Assembly (NCBI GenBank): GCA_002509665.1
Contig: DADN01000040.1
Span: forward strand, 1-13,737
Source: Methanobacterium sp. UBA8
Lineage (GTDB): Archaea; Methanobacteriota; Methanobacteria; Methanobacteriales; Methanobacteriaceae
Direction of reading: 5' to 3'
DNA length: 13,737 bases
This document shows, piece by piece, positions 1 through 7,178 of this stretch. A program made the translations under genes and the position numbers. How positions within the stretch are numbered: position 1 is the first letter of the stretch; the number at the start of each line of letters is the position of its first letter. The notes beneath the pieces were generated by a model that ran no database searches, had not been told where the DNA came from, and worked only from the letters and a program-made list of their open reading frames with translations.

Positions 1-557
1 AAGTTATCTCCACCTATAAAGAAGACAAGCGAACCTTTTTCTATTAATTTCTTCATTAAGAAATGTTGAACTCTATTTACAATAAAAGAAGTGTCATAAG
101 CAGGAATTATATCAGTTAAGGAATCTGTAATTCCATTTATATCTATATGGGCAATTTGAACGAAACTGTCCTCTTTATTTACAAGACCATCTATAGCCAG
201 AACTTCTTTTCGTTCTTCAGATTGCGCTCCACCGTAATTTTGGAGAGCTGCTGTAGCATTTCTTTGAGCTTCATAAGGAGTTTCAGCTGCTCCAACACCC
301 ATACTCACAGTTATTGGATATCTATTACCTATTGATTTCTGGATTCTTCTATGATCATCCATATCTACATTATTGGTAATTGCAAGCATGTTGTCAAAGC
401 GTGTGAAGAAAACAAGCCCACCTTTAGCAGCGAATTGTCTTTGAAGATCAGCATAAAGCTCTGATTGCAGGATTTGAAGATCTGCTTCTGCCCTTGGAGC
501 TGGAGTAACTGTCCACGGGCCATAATTATCAATTTGAATTAAAGTCATCTGTATCAT
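1..557 (-). CDS. gch3: GTP cyclohydrolase III (IIa), 3' end cut by window edge
   Basis: ArfA/GCH III opens the GTP ring to 2-amino-5-formylamino-6-ribosylamino-pyrimidinone phosphate, the first archaeal step toward riboflavin and the deazaflavin Fo of F420. About 185 codons are visible of a family usually near 250-270 residues, so the C-terminus is missing. The N-terminus [19 protein letters not shown] is the family signature. [35 protein letters not shown] and a second-domain GGDN near the window edge fit the two cyclase-like halves that bind metal and GTP. Its ATG overlaps the cofD stop by four bases (ATGA), with GGGTGA just upstream, so it is translationally coupled to cofD. Family call is by remembered similarity; I am confident. 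Confidence 0.93.
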   Translation of the reverse strand, partial: MIQMTLIQIDNYGPWTVTPAPRAEADLQILQSELYADLQRQFAAKGGLVFFTRFDNMLAITNNVDMDDHRRIQKSIGNRYPITVSMGVGAAETPYEAQRNATAALQNYGGAQSEERKEVLAIDGLVNKEDSFVQIAHIDINGITDSLTDIIPAYDTSFIVNRVQHFLMKKLIEKGSLVFFIGGDN

Positions 558-1459
558 AAAATTTCACCCAAAATAATTCTGGCTAACCTCACTTTATCAT
601 TGATGGTCTTCATGTTTGTGTTTGTTATAACGACCTTTGATATTAGTTTTTCTATTTTTTTCTCAGATTCTGTGTCCTCAACATCTATGATAAACTTGTC
701 CATAAATTCTTTATAAATTGTCGCAACCCCTTCACACGATACTTCATAGCCCATTGCATTCATAAACTTTGCTGCGGGACCGCTTACAGGATTTCCCCCT
801 ATTATTGGAGATACTGCAACAACATAAGAGTTTTTAAGAGCTTTTTTAACTCCCCTCATTGAGATTATTGGCCCTATGGATGTTATCGGATTAGATGGCC
901 CTATTATGACCATATCTGAATCTTCAATAGCATTTATTACATCATCTGAAGGTTCAACATCAGCATATATTATATCTTCCACTTCAGGTTGTGCCTTTTT
1001 TCCAACCAGGAATTCGTGGAAACTCATTTCCCCTTCATCTGTTATAATCTTGATATTTGATTGTTCATCACTCATTGGAGTGACCTTTGACTTAACGCCT
1101 AATTTTTTTCTTTGAATATCTACAACTTTAGAAAGAGGATATTTCTCCATCAAAATGGTCTTTTGAATCTTAATGGCGCGATCTTTATCCCCAATTCTTA
1201 AAATTTCATCATAACCCATTTCTTTTAAAGTTTCATGAGTTATAAACGTATCATTGTCAATACCGTACCATGTATTTTCATTTATAATTCCTGCGAGAGT
1301 ATACATCACAGTATCTATATCTGGTGCTATATAGTTTCCTGATATATATGTATTTTCTACTGTGTTTACAACTATGTTTATATCTTCAGGATCAGCTGTT
1401 CGAACTATTCCCTGGATTAATTTTGGAGTTCCAGTTCCACCAGAAAGTATTGTTATCAT
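554..1459 (-). CDS. cofD: 2-phospho-L-lactate transferase CofD
   Basis: CofD transfers the phospholactyl moiety from lactyl-2-diphospho-5'-guanosine to Fo, giving F420-0, in the cytoplasm. The 301 residues match the usual family length. Visible family motifs are [12 protein letters not shown] at residues 6-17, [13 protein letters not shown] at 45-57, PMSDE at 128-132 and [14 protein letters not shown] at 187-200. The start is the only ATG giving the complete N-terminal nucleotide-binding loop, although the SD before it is weak. About 100 bp separate it from cofE, and this gap holds an A/T-rich TATA-like element near 1498-1509, so cofD-gch3 could have its own promoter as well as read-through. 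It overlaps gch3 by 4 bp. Nothing looks broken. Confidence 0.95.
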   Translation of the reverse strand: MITILSGGTGTPKLIQGIVRTADPEDINIVVNTVENTYISGNYIAPDIDTVMYTLAGIINENTWYGIDNDTFITHETLKEMGYDEILRIGDKDRAIKIQKTILMEKYPLSKVVDIQRKKLGVKSKVTPMSDEQSNIKIITDEGEMSFHEFLVGKKAQPEVEDIIYADVEPSDDVINAIEDSDMVIIGPSNPITSIGPIISMRGVKKALKNSYVVAVSPIIGGNPVSGPAAKFMNAMGYEVSCEGVATIYKEFMDKFIIDVEDTESEKKIEKLISKVVITNTNMKTINDKVRLARIILGEIL

Positions 1460-1497
1460 AGGACTCGTCTTTAATGTTTTTTTTGTAATTAATTCGA

Positions 1498-1509
1498 ATT
1501 ATATAATGA
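1498..1509 (-). promoter_or_regulatory. Possible TATA element upstream of cofD
   Basis: On the minus strand the sequence reads TCATTATATAAT, about 40 bp before the cofD ATG. A TATA box here would put the transcript start near 1475, leaving a short leader. The whole gap is A/T-rich, so this is suggestive only. Confidence 0.35.
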
Positions 1510-1560
1510 AATTTTAAATTCGATCTAATTGAATTAACTTTTACATTATATCATATTAAC

Positions 1561-2322
1561 TTATCGGAATACATCATACTTTCTAGGCCTTATCAAATCT
1601 TTAACTGTTGAATTATTACTTTTTAACTCTTTAACGTAGCTAACTCCCTTTATTACAACAACAGGTATCCCTTCATCTGCTTGGCCCATTAAAATTGACG
1701 CGGCAGAAGCTAATTCGTCTGCAACTGCAATACTTGTAGTTTGAAGTTCTCTACCATAAAGATCTTTTTCGCCTTTTCTGTTCCAAATTGCATCCATCCC
1801 CGATATACCAATTGCAGTACCAATAGCTCCTTCCCGGAATGCTCTTCCTTGAGTATCAGATATAATTACAACGACCTCTTTTCCGCTCAAGGTTTTTATT
1901 CCTTTCATTATATGAGATGCGCTTTTATCTGGATCTTCAGGCATAGGTGTGGCCATGCCATCTTCCACGTTTGATTCATCTATCCCTGCGTTTGCACATA
2001 CAAATCCATGTTTAGTTTCACTGATTATAAAATCTGGCCCTACCTTTAATATTTCAGCAGATTCTTGAAGTATTGCCTCTACAACATGAGGATCTTTTCC
2101 TGTTTTTTCTGCAATATCAAAGGCCTCTTGAGTTGGTTTAATATTTTTAAGATTGATTTTATTTCCTTCTGCCTTTGAGATTATAGTTTCAGCTATAACG
2201 AAAATATCCCCATCTTCGATGTCAACATTTTCTTTATTCATGGCATCTGCAATTAAAGCAGCTATGTCATCGCCTTCTTCAATTAAAGGAATATTTTCAA
2301 TTCCAATGATCTTGATATCCAT
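1561..2322 (-). CDS. cofE: Coenzyme F420:L-glutamate ligase CofE
   Basis: CofE adds glutamates to F420-0 using GTP, giving F420-2 or longer tails; it follows CofD in the pathway. The 253 residues match archaeal stand-alone CofE, without the C-terminal nitroreductase-like domain of mycobacterial FbiB. Family motifs are [15 protein letters not shown] (105-119), [13 protein letters not shown] (154-166), [10 protein letters not shown] (170-179), [10 protein letters not shown] (187-196) and [16 protein letters not shown] (199-214). The acidic and arginine residues in these blocks form the metal and GTP site in the family. The start ATG has GGTGA six bases upstream, and the gene lies 18 bp after purO, so the two are probably co-transcribed. 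Confidence 0.95.
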   Translation of the reverse strand: MDIKIIGIENIPLIEEGDDIAALIADAMNKENVDIEDGDIFVIAETIISKAEGNKINLKNIKPTQEAFDIAEKTGKDPHVVEAILQESAEILKVGPDFIISETKHGFVCANAGIDESNVEDGMATPMPEDPDKSASHIMKGIKTLSGKEVVVIISDTQGRAFREGAIGTAIGISGMDAIWNRKGEKDLYGRELQTTSIAVADELASAASILMGQADEGIPVVVIKGVSYVKELKSNNSTVKDLIRPRKYDVFR

Positions 2323-2340
2323 GTATTCACCATGTCCAGG

Positions 2341-2946
2341 TTACAAAGAACCAATCTTCCATTCACCGTCTTCTGCAAATGCTGCCACAGAATCTACAGG
2401 GTTGGTGAATTCTTCAAATTTTCCACCGCCATATATAAATTTAGCCGCTTCTTCAGCATTATTACAAACAAATTCAACATCATTTGGCGCAGTATGTTCA
2501 TATGTTGAAATATAACTGCACTGATCTTCTTTAACCTTTTCAACTATGATTCCATCACTCGTAACAATCCCAATATAAGAATCTCCGTCCAAAGTTGTAG
2601 CTCCGGCAATACGAGGAGTATTTAATTCATCTTTTTCATAATCCATTGTAAGTAATGTTAATGCAATTGAATCTCGTATATTCATACCTGAAGCTATTTT
2701 TTCTGCAATGATATCCGTATGAGATCCATTTGTAACTACAGCAACATCATCCACGATCCGGATACAGTTATAAGCAATGTATGGGTTTACAAAAACATCT
2801 TTTTCATGTCCTTCCTTTGGTACAATTGCAGCCCTGTCTTCAAATACATTTACCATTCTATTTGGAAAAGACCTGCTTGAAACTCTATATGCAACAAATT
2901 TTCCTGTTTCTGTACTTCCGACTGCTAATATTCTTCCAAGATACAT
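2341..2946 (-). CDS. purO: Archaeal IMP cyclohydrolase PurO
   Basis: PurO closes FAICAR to IMP, the last step of de novo purine synthesis in archaea that lack bacterial-type PurH cyclohydrolase. The 201 residues equal the usual length. [20 protein letters not shown] and [11 protein letters not shown] at the N-terminus, NPYIAYN (54-60) and TPRIAG (110-115) are characteristic. The start follows a clear AGGTG SD in the AACAGGTGAAAAAATG context. It heads the purO-cofE-cofD-gch3 run. This makes metabolic sense, because IMP feeds GTP and both F420 assembly and ArfA consume GTP. Its own promoter should lie in 2947-3029, where an AATTATAGAAT stretch is a weak TATA candidate. Confidence 0.93.
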   Translation of the reverse strand: MYLGRILAVGSTETGKFVAYRVSSRSFPNRMVNVFEDRAAIVPKEGHEKDVFVNPYIAYNCIRIVDDVAVVTNGSHTDIIAEKIASGMNIRDSIALTLLTMDYEKDELNTPRIAGATTLDGDSYIGIVTSDGIIVEKVKEDQCSYISTYEHTAPNDVEFVCNNAEEAAKFIYGGGKFEEFTNPVDSVAAFAEDGEWKIGSL

Positions 2947-3029
2947 TTTTTCACCTGTTAAAGTTATATTTCTTTAATTATGTCATTATTCTATAATTAA
3001 GTTTAATTTATCAGCATTTACATTCATAT

Positions 3030-3431
3030 TCATTGACTAGGCGTTGTTACAGCTTTATTTACAGGGAATCCCTGAGGTGTTGTTATAATGATCTCGCCAT
3101 TTTTAGCTTTTATAACTATTTCTCCCTCATCAATAACTTTTGTGTGTACTGCAATTGCCCCATTTCGTATATAACTGGACATATCTTGCCCATTAACTGT
3201 AACTTTCTTTAAACCTGCAACTGGGACTAAATAATATTCAGATGTTCCGCTAGTTTGTGTCACCTGAGGTTTTCCAGAAGTAGATTGAGTTTGATCAGCA
3301 GCAGCGCCAAAGCTACTTGTAACCATTAAAAATATAAGAATTGTAAAAACAACATCGATAAAAGGAACCATGTTGAATTTAGGAGTATTCTTCTTCACTT
3401 TGTCTCTATATCTGTTTACATCTAAAACCAT
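3030..3431 (-). CDS. ExbD/TolR-family biopolymer transport protein
   Basis: ExbD/TolR proteins are single-pass subunits of ExbB-type proton or sodium channels. This 133-residue protein has a short cytoplasmic N-terminus, then the signature PFIDVVFTILIFLMVTSSF at 23-41, whose Asp26 is the family's ion-carrying aspartate. A Ser/Thr/Gln-rich linker at about 46-65 precedes a small extracytoplasmic domain that ends in GEIIITTPQGFPVNKAV. That domain is only recognisable in outline. It follows the ExbB-like gene by 42 bp in the same direction, with AAGGAAG before the ATG, so the two form an operon. Archaea lack TonB and an outer membrane, so the energised partner is unknown. Confidence 0.85.
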   Translation of the reverse strand: MVLDVNRYRDKVKKNTPKFNMVPFIDVVFTILIFLMVTSSFGAAADQTQSTSGKPQVTQTSGTSEYYLVPVAGLKKVTVNGQDMSSYIRNGAIAVHTKVIDEGEIVIKAKNGEIIITTPQGFPVNKAVTTPSQ

Positions 3432-3473
3432 TGAATAACTTCCTTATTCCGCACATTTAAAGATTTCTAACTA

Positions 3474-4313
3474 TTACTGCATTAATTTACTTTCAACGAT
3501 CTCAGCTTTGGTATTGCATTTTTCCATAACTATGTTATGAATACTTTTCTCAAGCATACTGGGTTTTAACGCTACCAGAACATTTGCATCATGATCTTCA
3601 ATTTCTTTAACTTTTACAATCCCTTCAGCTTCTTTTAAAGCTTCAACAGCTATTTTTGGATCAATCGCTACTTTTATTCTCATAACTGCAGAATTCCAGT
3701 TGGTCATTTTCTTAGTAATCTCTATCTTATCCATTTCATCTTCTATTTTACCTGTGATATACGAATGAAGAGGAACTAAAGCTATTGCAACAGTGAGTCC
3801 TGCTATGGTAGTAATTAAAGCTATATAAATCCCTTCTGCCATTCCTGATGAGCTTGCACCCATTCCAAGAGCCCTAAATGTATACCACATACCCAAAACT
3901 GTTCCTATTAATCCTAAAAGAGGGGCAATTTCAATTATCATTTTAATTGTGCCCAGGCCTTTAGTCATTCTTCCCATCTCAACTATGAAAACACGTTCCA
4001 TTGCATCTTCAACTTCAATTTTATTTCTGTAACCTATTTTTAAGGCTTCTGAAATGATTTTTGAGACTGGGTTTTGATATTTACCTATTGAACGCAGCGC
4101 TTCAAGAGATCCTCCCCTTTCCATAGCATCGTTCACAGTTCCCATAATTAATGGTGGAGAAACCTTTGATATCTTGCGCAAATAACGAATTTTCTCAAGG
4201 GAAGCTAAAAATCCATATACTCCTATAATAGTTATTATATATGTTATAATTCCCCCGCTTTGGAACATCTCCAGTATAATACCAAAAGTACCGCTTAAAA
4301 ACTCATATATCAT
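3474..4313 (-). CDS. MotA/TolQ/ExbB-family proton channel protein
   Basis: This is the multi-pass partner of the downstream ExbD-like protein, together forming a membrane ion channel that converts ion-motive force to mechanical work. Predicted membrane segments lie at about residues 22-40, 125-148 and 161-186, the ExbB topology. The core signature APLLGLIGTVLGMWYTF (130-146) and GIYIALITTIAGLTVAIAL (161-179) is clear. After the third helix there are some 80 extra residues (200-279) rich in charged and beta-forming stretches (MRIKVAIDP, VKVKEIEDHDANVLVAL), more than a minimal TolQ or ExbB tail. The start is preceded by AGGAT. Its substrate or partner is not evident from the neighbours. Confidence 0.88.
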   Translation of the reverse strand: MIYEFLSGTFGIILEMFQSGGIITYIITIIGVYGFLASLEKIRYLRKISKVSPPLIMGTVNDAMERGGSLEALRSIGKYQNPVSKIISEALKIGYRNKIEVEDAMERVFIVEMGRMTKGLGTIKMIIEIAPLLGLIGTVLGMWYTFRALGMGASSSGMAEGIYIALITTIAGLTVAIALVPLHSYITGKIEDEMDKIEITKKMTNWNSAVMRIKVAIDPKIAVEALKEAEGIVKVKEIEDHDANVLVALKPSMLEKSIHNIVMEKCNTKAEIVESKLMQ

Positions 4314-4625
4314 TGTTATCCTGATCCTACTGATTTTAGCATGTTTCAGTTTAGTTGTTGTGTCCTTCTTAATAATCTGTTAAAATTATTGATCTTGTCA
4401 CAGAAATTTTACAGTTCCTTGGCTCCAAATTTTTCATATTAGAGGTGACAAACATCTTTGATCTTCGTTTGTGCTAATGATTTAAAATAGTTACTGAAAT
4501 TTTTATTATTAAATTAATGATCAGTCTAATTATTTTTTTACTTTCTTAATGTCACTGCCTTTAAAAAAGAATTTATTCTGTATCTAATTAAGAAATTTAA
4601 AAAAATAAGTTTTTATGAATGTGTT
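4314..4625. other. Intergenic stretch between rnhB and the ExbB-like gene
   Basis: About 310 bp of A/T-rich DNA. On the minus strand it should hold the 3' end of the rnhB transcript (a seven-T run at 4605-4599) and the promoter of the exbB-exbD pair, for which AATTTTAA near 4386-4378 is a weak TATA candidate. I see no RNA gene, strong hairpin or coding pattern on either strand. Confidence 0.5.
4599..4605 (-). terminator. Oligo-T tract after rnhB
   Basis: Seven consecutive T on the minus strand about 20 bases past the rnhB stop, with a second six-T run at 4568-4563. Archaeal RNA polymerase terminates at such T tracts without needing a hairpin. Confidence 0.45.
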
Positions 4626-5234
4626 TTACCTGTTCTTTTTAACTGTAGCCCATGAACGCCTTACAAAATCAGGCAAATTTTCATAACTAAATCTCTTTAA
4701 AAATGCAATTGTTTTAGGGTCGCTGGGGTATCCTGACCCGACATCTTTATATTCCTTCCTTATTATGTCAATTGCGGAATCACGTTCAACTTTGGCAACT
4801 ATAGATGCTGCTGCAACGATTGGGAACTTATCTTCAGCTTTATGTTCAGCTACAATCTTAAGATTCTCTCGTACACTCTGCATCTCATCGCGAAATCTTT
4901 GAGGTTTAACATCTAAACAGTCTATATAAGCTACATCAGGTTCAAAATGCCCTATAACTTTTTTCATGGCTATCTTCTCAATTTCATTTAAATTGACATC
5001 TTTAGCCCTTAAATTATCGATGTCTTTAGCTTCTATACTAACAGTGTAAGATTCTGCAATTTTATTTATTCTCCTTGCCAACACCTTTCTTCTTCCAGGA
5101 GTTAATCTTTTAGAATCTTTTAGCTCAAGCCGTTCAAGCTTTTCAAGTCTTTCTTCGTCTATTGCTACTCCACACACAACAAGAGGTCCAATTACAGGCC
5201 CTCTACCTGCTTCATCTATGCCGATTATTTTCAT
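4626..5234 (-). CDS. rnhB: Ribonuclease HII
   Basis: RNase HII cleaves the RNA strand of RNA-DNA hybrids and single ribonucleotides in DNA. The 202 residues are typical of archaeal enzymes. The N-terminal motif MKIIGIDEAGRGPVIGPLVV supplies the first catalytic pair Asp7-Glu8 and the glycine-rich loop for ribonucleotide recognition. LKDSKRL (38-44), Asp105 in AYIDCLDV, AASIVAKVERD with Asp152, and GSGYPSDPKT (167-176) complete the family pattern. No SD precedes the ATG. An A/T-rich TATA-like element at about 5257-5270 would start transcription almost at the start codon, so the mRNA may be leaderless. It lies 216 bp after mreB, separated by a hairpin-rich spacer. Confidence 0.94.
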   Translation of the reverse strand: MKIIGIDEAGRGPVIGPLVVCGVAIDEERLEKLERLELKDSKRLTPGRRKVLARRINKIAESYTVSIEAKDIDNLRAKDVNLNEIEKIAMKKVIGHFEPDVAYIDCLDVKPQRFRDEMQSVRENLKIVAEHKAEDKFPIVAAASIVAKVERDSAIDIIRKEYKDVGSGYPSDPKTIAFLKRFSYENLPDFVRRSWATVKKNR

Positions 5235-5277
5235 TGTATCTAAAAAAAGTTTTTTGATTTTAAAATAAAAAGTTTTT

Positions 5278-5301
5278 AAAATATCTCAAAAGAGATATTT
5301 T
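5278..5301. repeat. Perfect 10-bp hairpin in the mreB-rnhB spacer
   Basis: Arms AAAATATCTC (5278-5287) and GAGATATTTT (5292-5301) pair perfectly around a four-base AAAA loop; one more pair, T5277-A5302, can be added. On the minus strand the hairpin sits between the end of mreB and the probable rnhB promoter, with T-rich sequence after it. It could end mreB transcription or act as an operator for rnhB. It lacks the shared modules of the neighbouring three-base-loop hairpins. Confidence 0.6.
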
Positions 5302-5326
5302 ATATTTATGATATACTTTACCGCAG

Positions 5327-5437
5327 CTCAAAAATTTTGTATTTTATGAGCGAGGATTTTTTTGGTCCAGCTTTTTTCTCTGAAAAAAGCCCTCAAACAC
5401 AAAGTGTTTGGGGCGCCGAAAATTCTACGAATTTTCG
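5327..5437. repeat. Hairpin cluster A (downstream of mreB)
   Basis: Short hairpins stand almost back to back. GCTTTTTTC pairs with GAAAAAAGC around TCT (5370-5390), CAAACAC with GTGTTTG around AAA (5394-5410), and CGAAAATTC with GAATTTTCG around TAC (5417-5437). A weaker CTCAAAA/TTTTATGAG pairing opens the cluster. Between the last two lies GGCGCC, followed outward by CGGTGG. Read on the minus strand, this order (CCACCG, GCGCC, CAAACAC hairpin) matches 7557-7583 of cluster B, so the two clusters share ancestry. It is non-coding and begins within about 15 bp of the mreB stop. Confidence 0.8.
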
Positions 5438-5450
5438 AGCGGTGGGGATT

Positions 5451-6524
5451 TTATTTCATAGCTTTCAGACGTACTTCTGGTTCAAGTGCCCTTGGTTCTG
5501 CAGCTACAATGGCAGCACCTTTTGCGACTACAGTCATTGGGTCATCTGAAATTTCTACAGGAACACCTACTTCTTCATATATCCTTTCTTTTAATCCACG
5601 GAGCTGTGATGTTCCACCAACAACAACTGTTTCTTTGTAAACCCCCGATATAAGTTCAGGAGACATTCTTTCAAGTATAACTTTTAATGCTTCAACAAGT
5701 TCAACTACAACTGGTTCTGCAGCTTCTGCTACCAGTGCTGAATCCAATTCAACTTCTTTTGGCTTGTTAGTTGCCATATCTTTTCCAATTGCAGTAGTTT
5801 TTAAAATTTCAATGTCAGAACCAGAATGAACCATTCCCACTTCTATTTTAGCTTTTTCTGCCCCATGAATTCCTATCTGGACATTGTATAATTCTTTAAC
5901 TTTTTCTACAATGTTATCATCAATATTATCTCCACCAAGTCTTACGGTTTCTATATCTGTAATTCCCCCGAGAGAGATAACTACAATATCGCTTGATCCA
6001 GCACCAATATCAATTACCATTGTACCAGAAGCTTCTGCAATTGGTAATCCTGCACCTATAGCTGCTGCAAGACCTTCACTTATAACTAAAACATAGCTTG
6101 CTCCAGCTTTTCTACCAATTTCTTCTACAGCGTTCTTTTCGACTTCAGATGCATCTCCAGGAATACCTATAACTATCCTATCGATATGATCCATTGAGTC
6201 ACCTGCACCTTTATCCATAGCATAAATAAGAAGAGCTTCTGCTTGAGCTACACTTTCTATAACTCCTTTTCTTAGAGGCCTTACAGCTATAATATCCTCG
6301 GGTGTTCTTCCTAGCATTAATTTTGCGTCTTCACCTACTGCAAGCACATAAGATGGATCTTCTTTTTTTACAGCTACTACAGATGGTATTTTATAAAGAT
6401 CAAATTTATCTCCTGAAGGTTTAGCGACAACGGTGTTAAGTGTACCTAAATCAATTCCCAATGTATTTGTTATCCCTTCCTTTCTCACTTCTTCTGTTTC
6501 TTCCTTCTTTCCAAAAAGATTCAT
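5451..6524 (-). CDS. mreB: MreB-like actin-family cell-shape ATPase
   Basis: This is a 357-residue actin-fold ATPase, close in layout to bacterial MreB. Phosphate-1 is GIDLGTLNTVVA (23-34), phosphate-2 is VIDIGAGSSDIVV (170-182), and the adenosine motif is VVVGGTSQLRGL (300-311). MreB-specific stretches include DAKLMLGRTPEDIIAVRP (66-83) and AAAIGAGLPI (153-162). The N-terminus MNLFGKKEE could be a short membrane-binding tail, as in some bacterial MreB. MreB homologues are known mainly in archaea with pseudomurein, where a role in shape is assumed rather than proven. The SD AAAGGAGG sits inside the last codons of the upstream gene, one base before the ATG begins after that gene's stop, so translation is coupled. 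An Hsp70-like name is an alternative, but the lid domain is absent. Confidence 0.9.
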   Translation of the reverse strand: MNLFGKKEETEEVRKEGITNTLGIDLGTLNTVVAKPSGDKFDLYKIPSVVAVKKEDPSYVLAVGEDAKLMLGRTPEDIIAVRPLRKGVIESVAQAEALLIYAMDKGAGDSMDHIDRIVIGIPGDASEVEKNAVEEIGRKAGASYVLVISEGLAAAIGAGLPIAEASGTMVIDIGAGSSDIVVISLGGITDIETVRLGGDNIDDNIVEKVKELYNVQIGIHGAEKAKIEVGMVHSGSDIEILKTTAIGKDMATNKPKEVELDSALVAEAAEPVVVELVEALKVILERMSPELISGVYKETVVVGGTSQLRGLKERIYEEVGVPVEISDDPMTVVAKGAAIVAAEPRALEPEVRLKAMK

Positions 6525-6525
6525 G

Positions 6526-7155
6526 TTATTCCTCCTTTAAAATCTCTTTAAACCTTATTACAAATATTTTGTTTGACTTCGCAATTTCTTTGATTTTTTC
6601 TATATGTTCTTCTTCAGTTGATATTAAAACTGTTGATAAAGCCACATCGGCCATTTTAAATAAAGGGTCAGCAATATCTCGAGCAAATTTCGGTAACCAT
6701 CGAGTTATATAAACATCAGATTCTATAAAGCCAGTAGTTTTGTCTTCTAAAAGGAATGATGCCTTAGCCGTACTTTTTTCAAGATCCCCTAAGAACTTCT
6801 TAATATTATCTTCAGGCCCTACTGCCAGCATTAAATTAGGTTCTTCCCCAATATAGTACGGGGCTATTTTAAGGGAAGCTCCTCCATCTTCCTTAGATAT
6901 CAAACTTAGATTTCTTATTTTATCCGTGTCACCATATAACATAATAAAATCAAATTTTTTGGTTACAAATGACTCTCTTGAGGTAATGTGTTCCCTGCAA
7001 AGTATCTTCACTCTTTCTTTATCCAATATGGCTTCATATGCAATATTATTAATCATTTCTTCATTACCGGCTATTACACACCATATTTTATCTGAAGTTT
7101 GCATTGTTGAAACTTTTGCAGCTTTCCTTAAAGTCTTAATTTTATTTTCTATCAT
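6526..7155 (-). CDS. Conserved-looking protein of unknown function coupled to mreB
   Basis: I do not recognise this family. From the ATG at 7155 it has 209 residues; a GTG three codons earlier (7164) would give 212. It has no membrane segment or signal peptide, a mixed charged alpha/beta composition, a basic N-terminus (KIKTLRKAAK) and a segment VLSTVLISTEEEHIEKIKEIAKSN-like near the C-terminus that suggests a small alpha/beta fold. Its last codons AAG GAG GAA carry the SD for mreB and its stop lies one base from the mreB ATG, so the two are made together. A role with MreB filaments or envelope growth is inferred from position only. I chose the ATG because a seven-codon ORF ends on it. Confidence 0.75.
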   Translation of the reverse strand: MIENKIKTLRKAAKVSTMQTSDKIWCVIAGNEEMINNIAYEAILDKERVKILCREHITSRESFVTKKFDFIMLYGDTDKIRNLSLISKEDGGASLKIAPYYIGEEPNLMLAVGPEDNIKKFLGDLEKSTAKASFLLEDKTTGFIESDVYITRWLPKFARDIADPLFKMADVALSTVLISTEEEHIEKIKEIAKSNKIFVIRFKEILKEE

Positions 7156-7178
7156 TAATACCACGTCTTACTTCTCAT
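7155..7178 (-). CDS. Possible 7-codon leader ORF (MRSKTWY)
   Basis: On the minus strand, GGAG at 7189-7186 lies seven bases before an ATG that opens MRSKTWY-stop. Its TAA shares one base with the ATG of the mreB-partner gene (TAATG). The leader has a better SD than any start of the main gene, so re-initiation is plausible. A TATA-like ATTTAAAAA at about 7212-7220 would place the transcript start just upstream. A chance ORF this short cannot be excluded. Confidence 0.3.
   Translation of the reverse strand: MRSKTWY

Noticed and set aside
4317..4343. An eight-codon ORF (MLKSVGSG) just before the ExbB-like gene
   Set aside because: It has no SD and is separated from the next start. It is far weaker than the leader ORF before the mreB partner.
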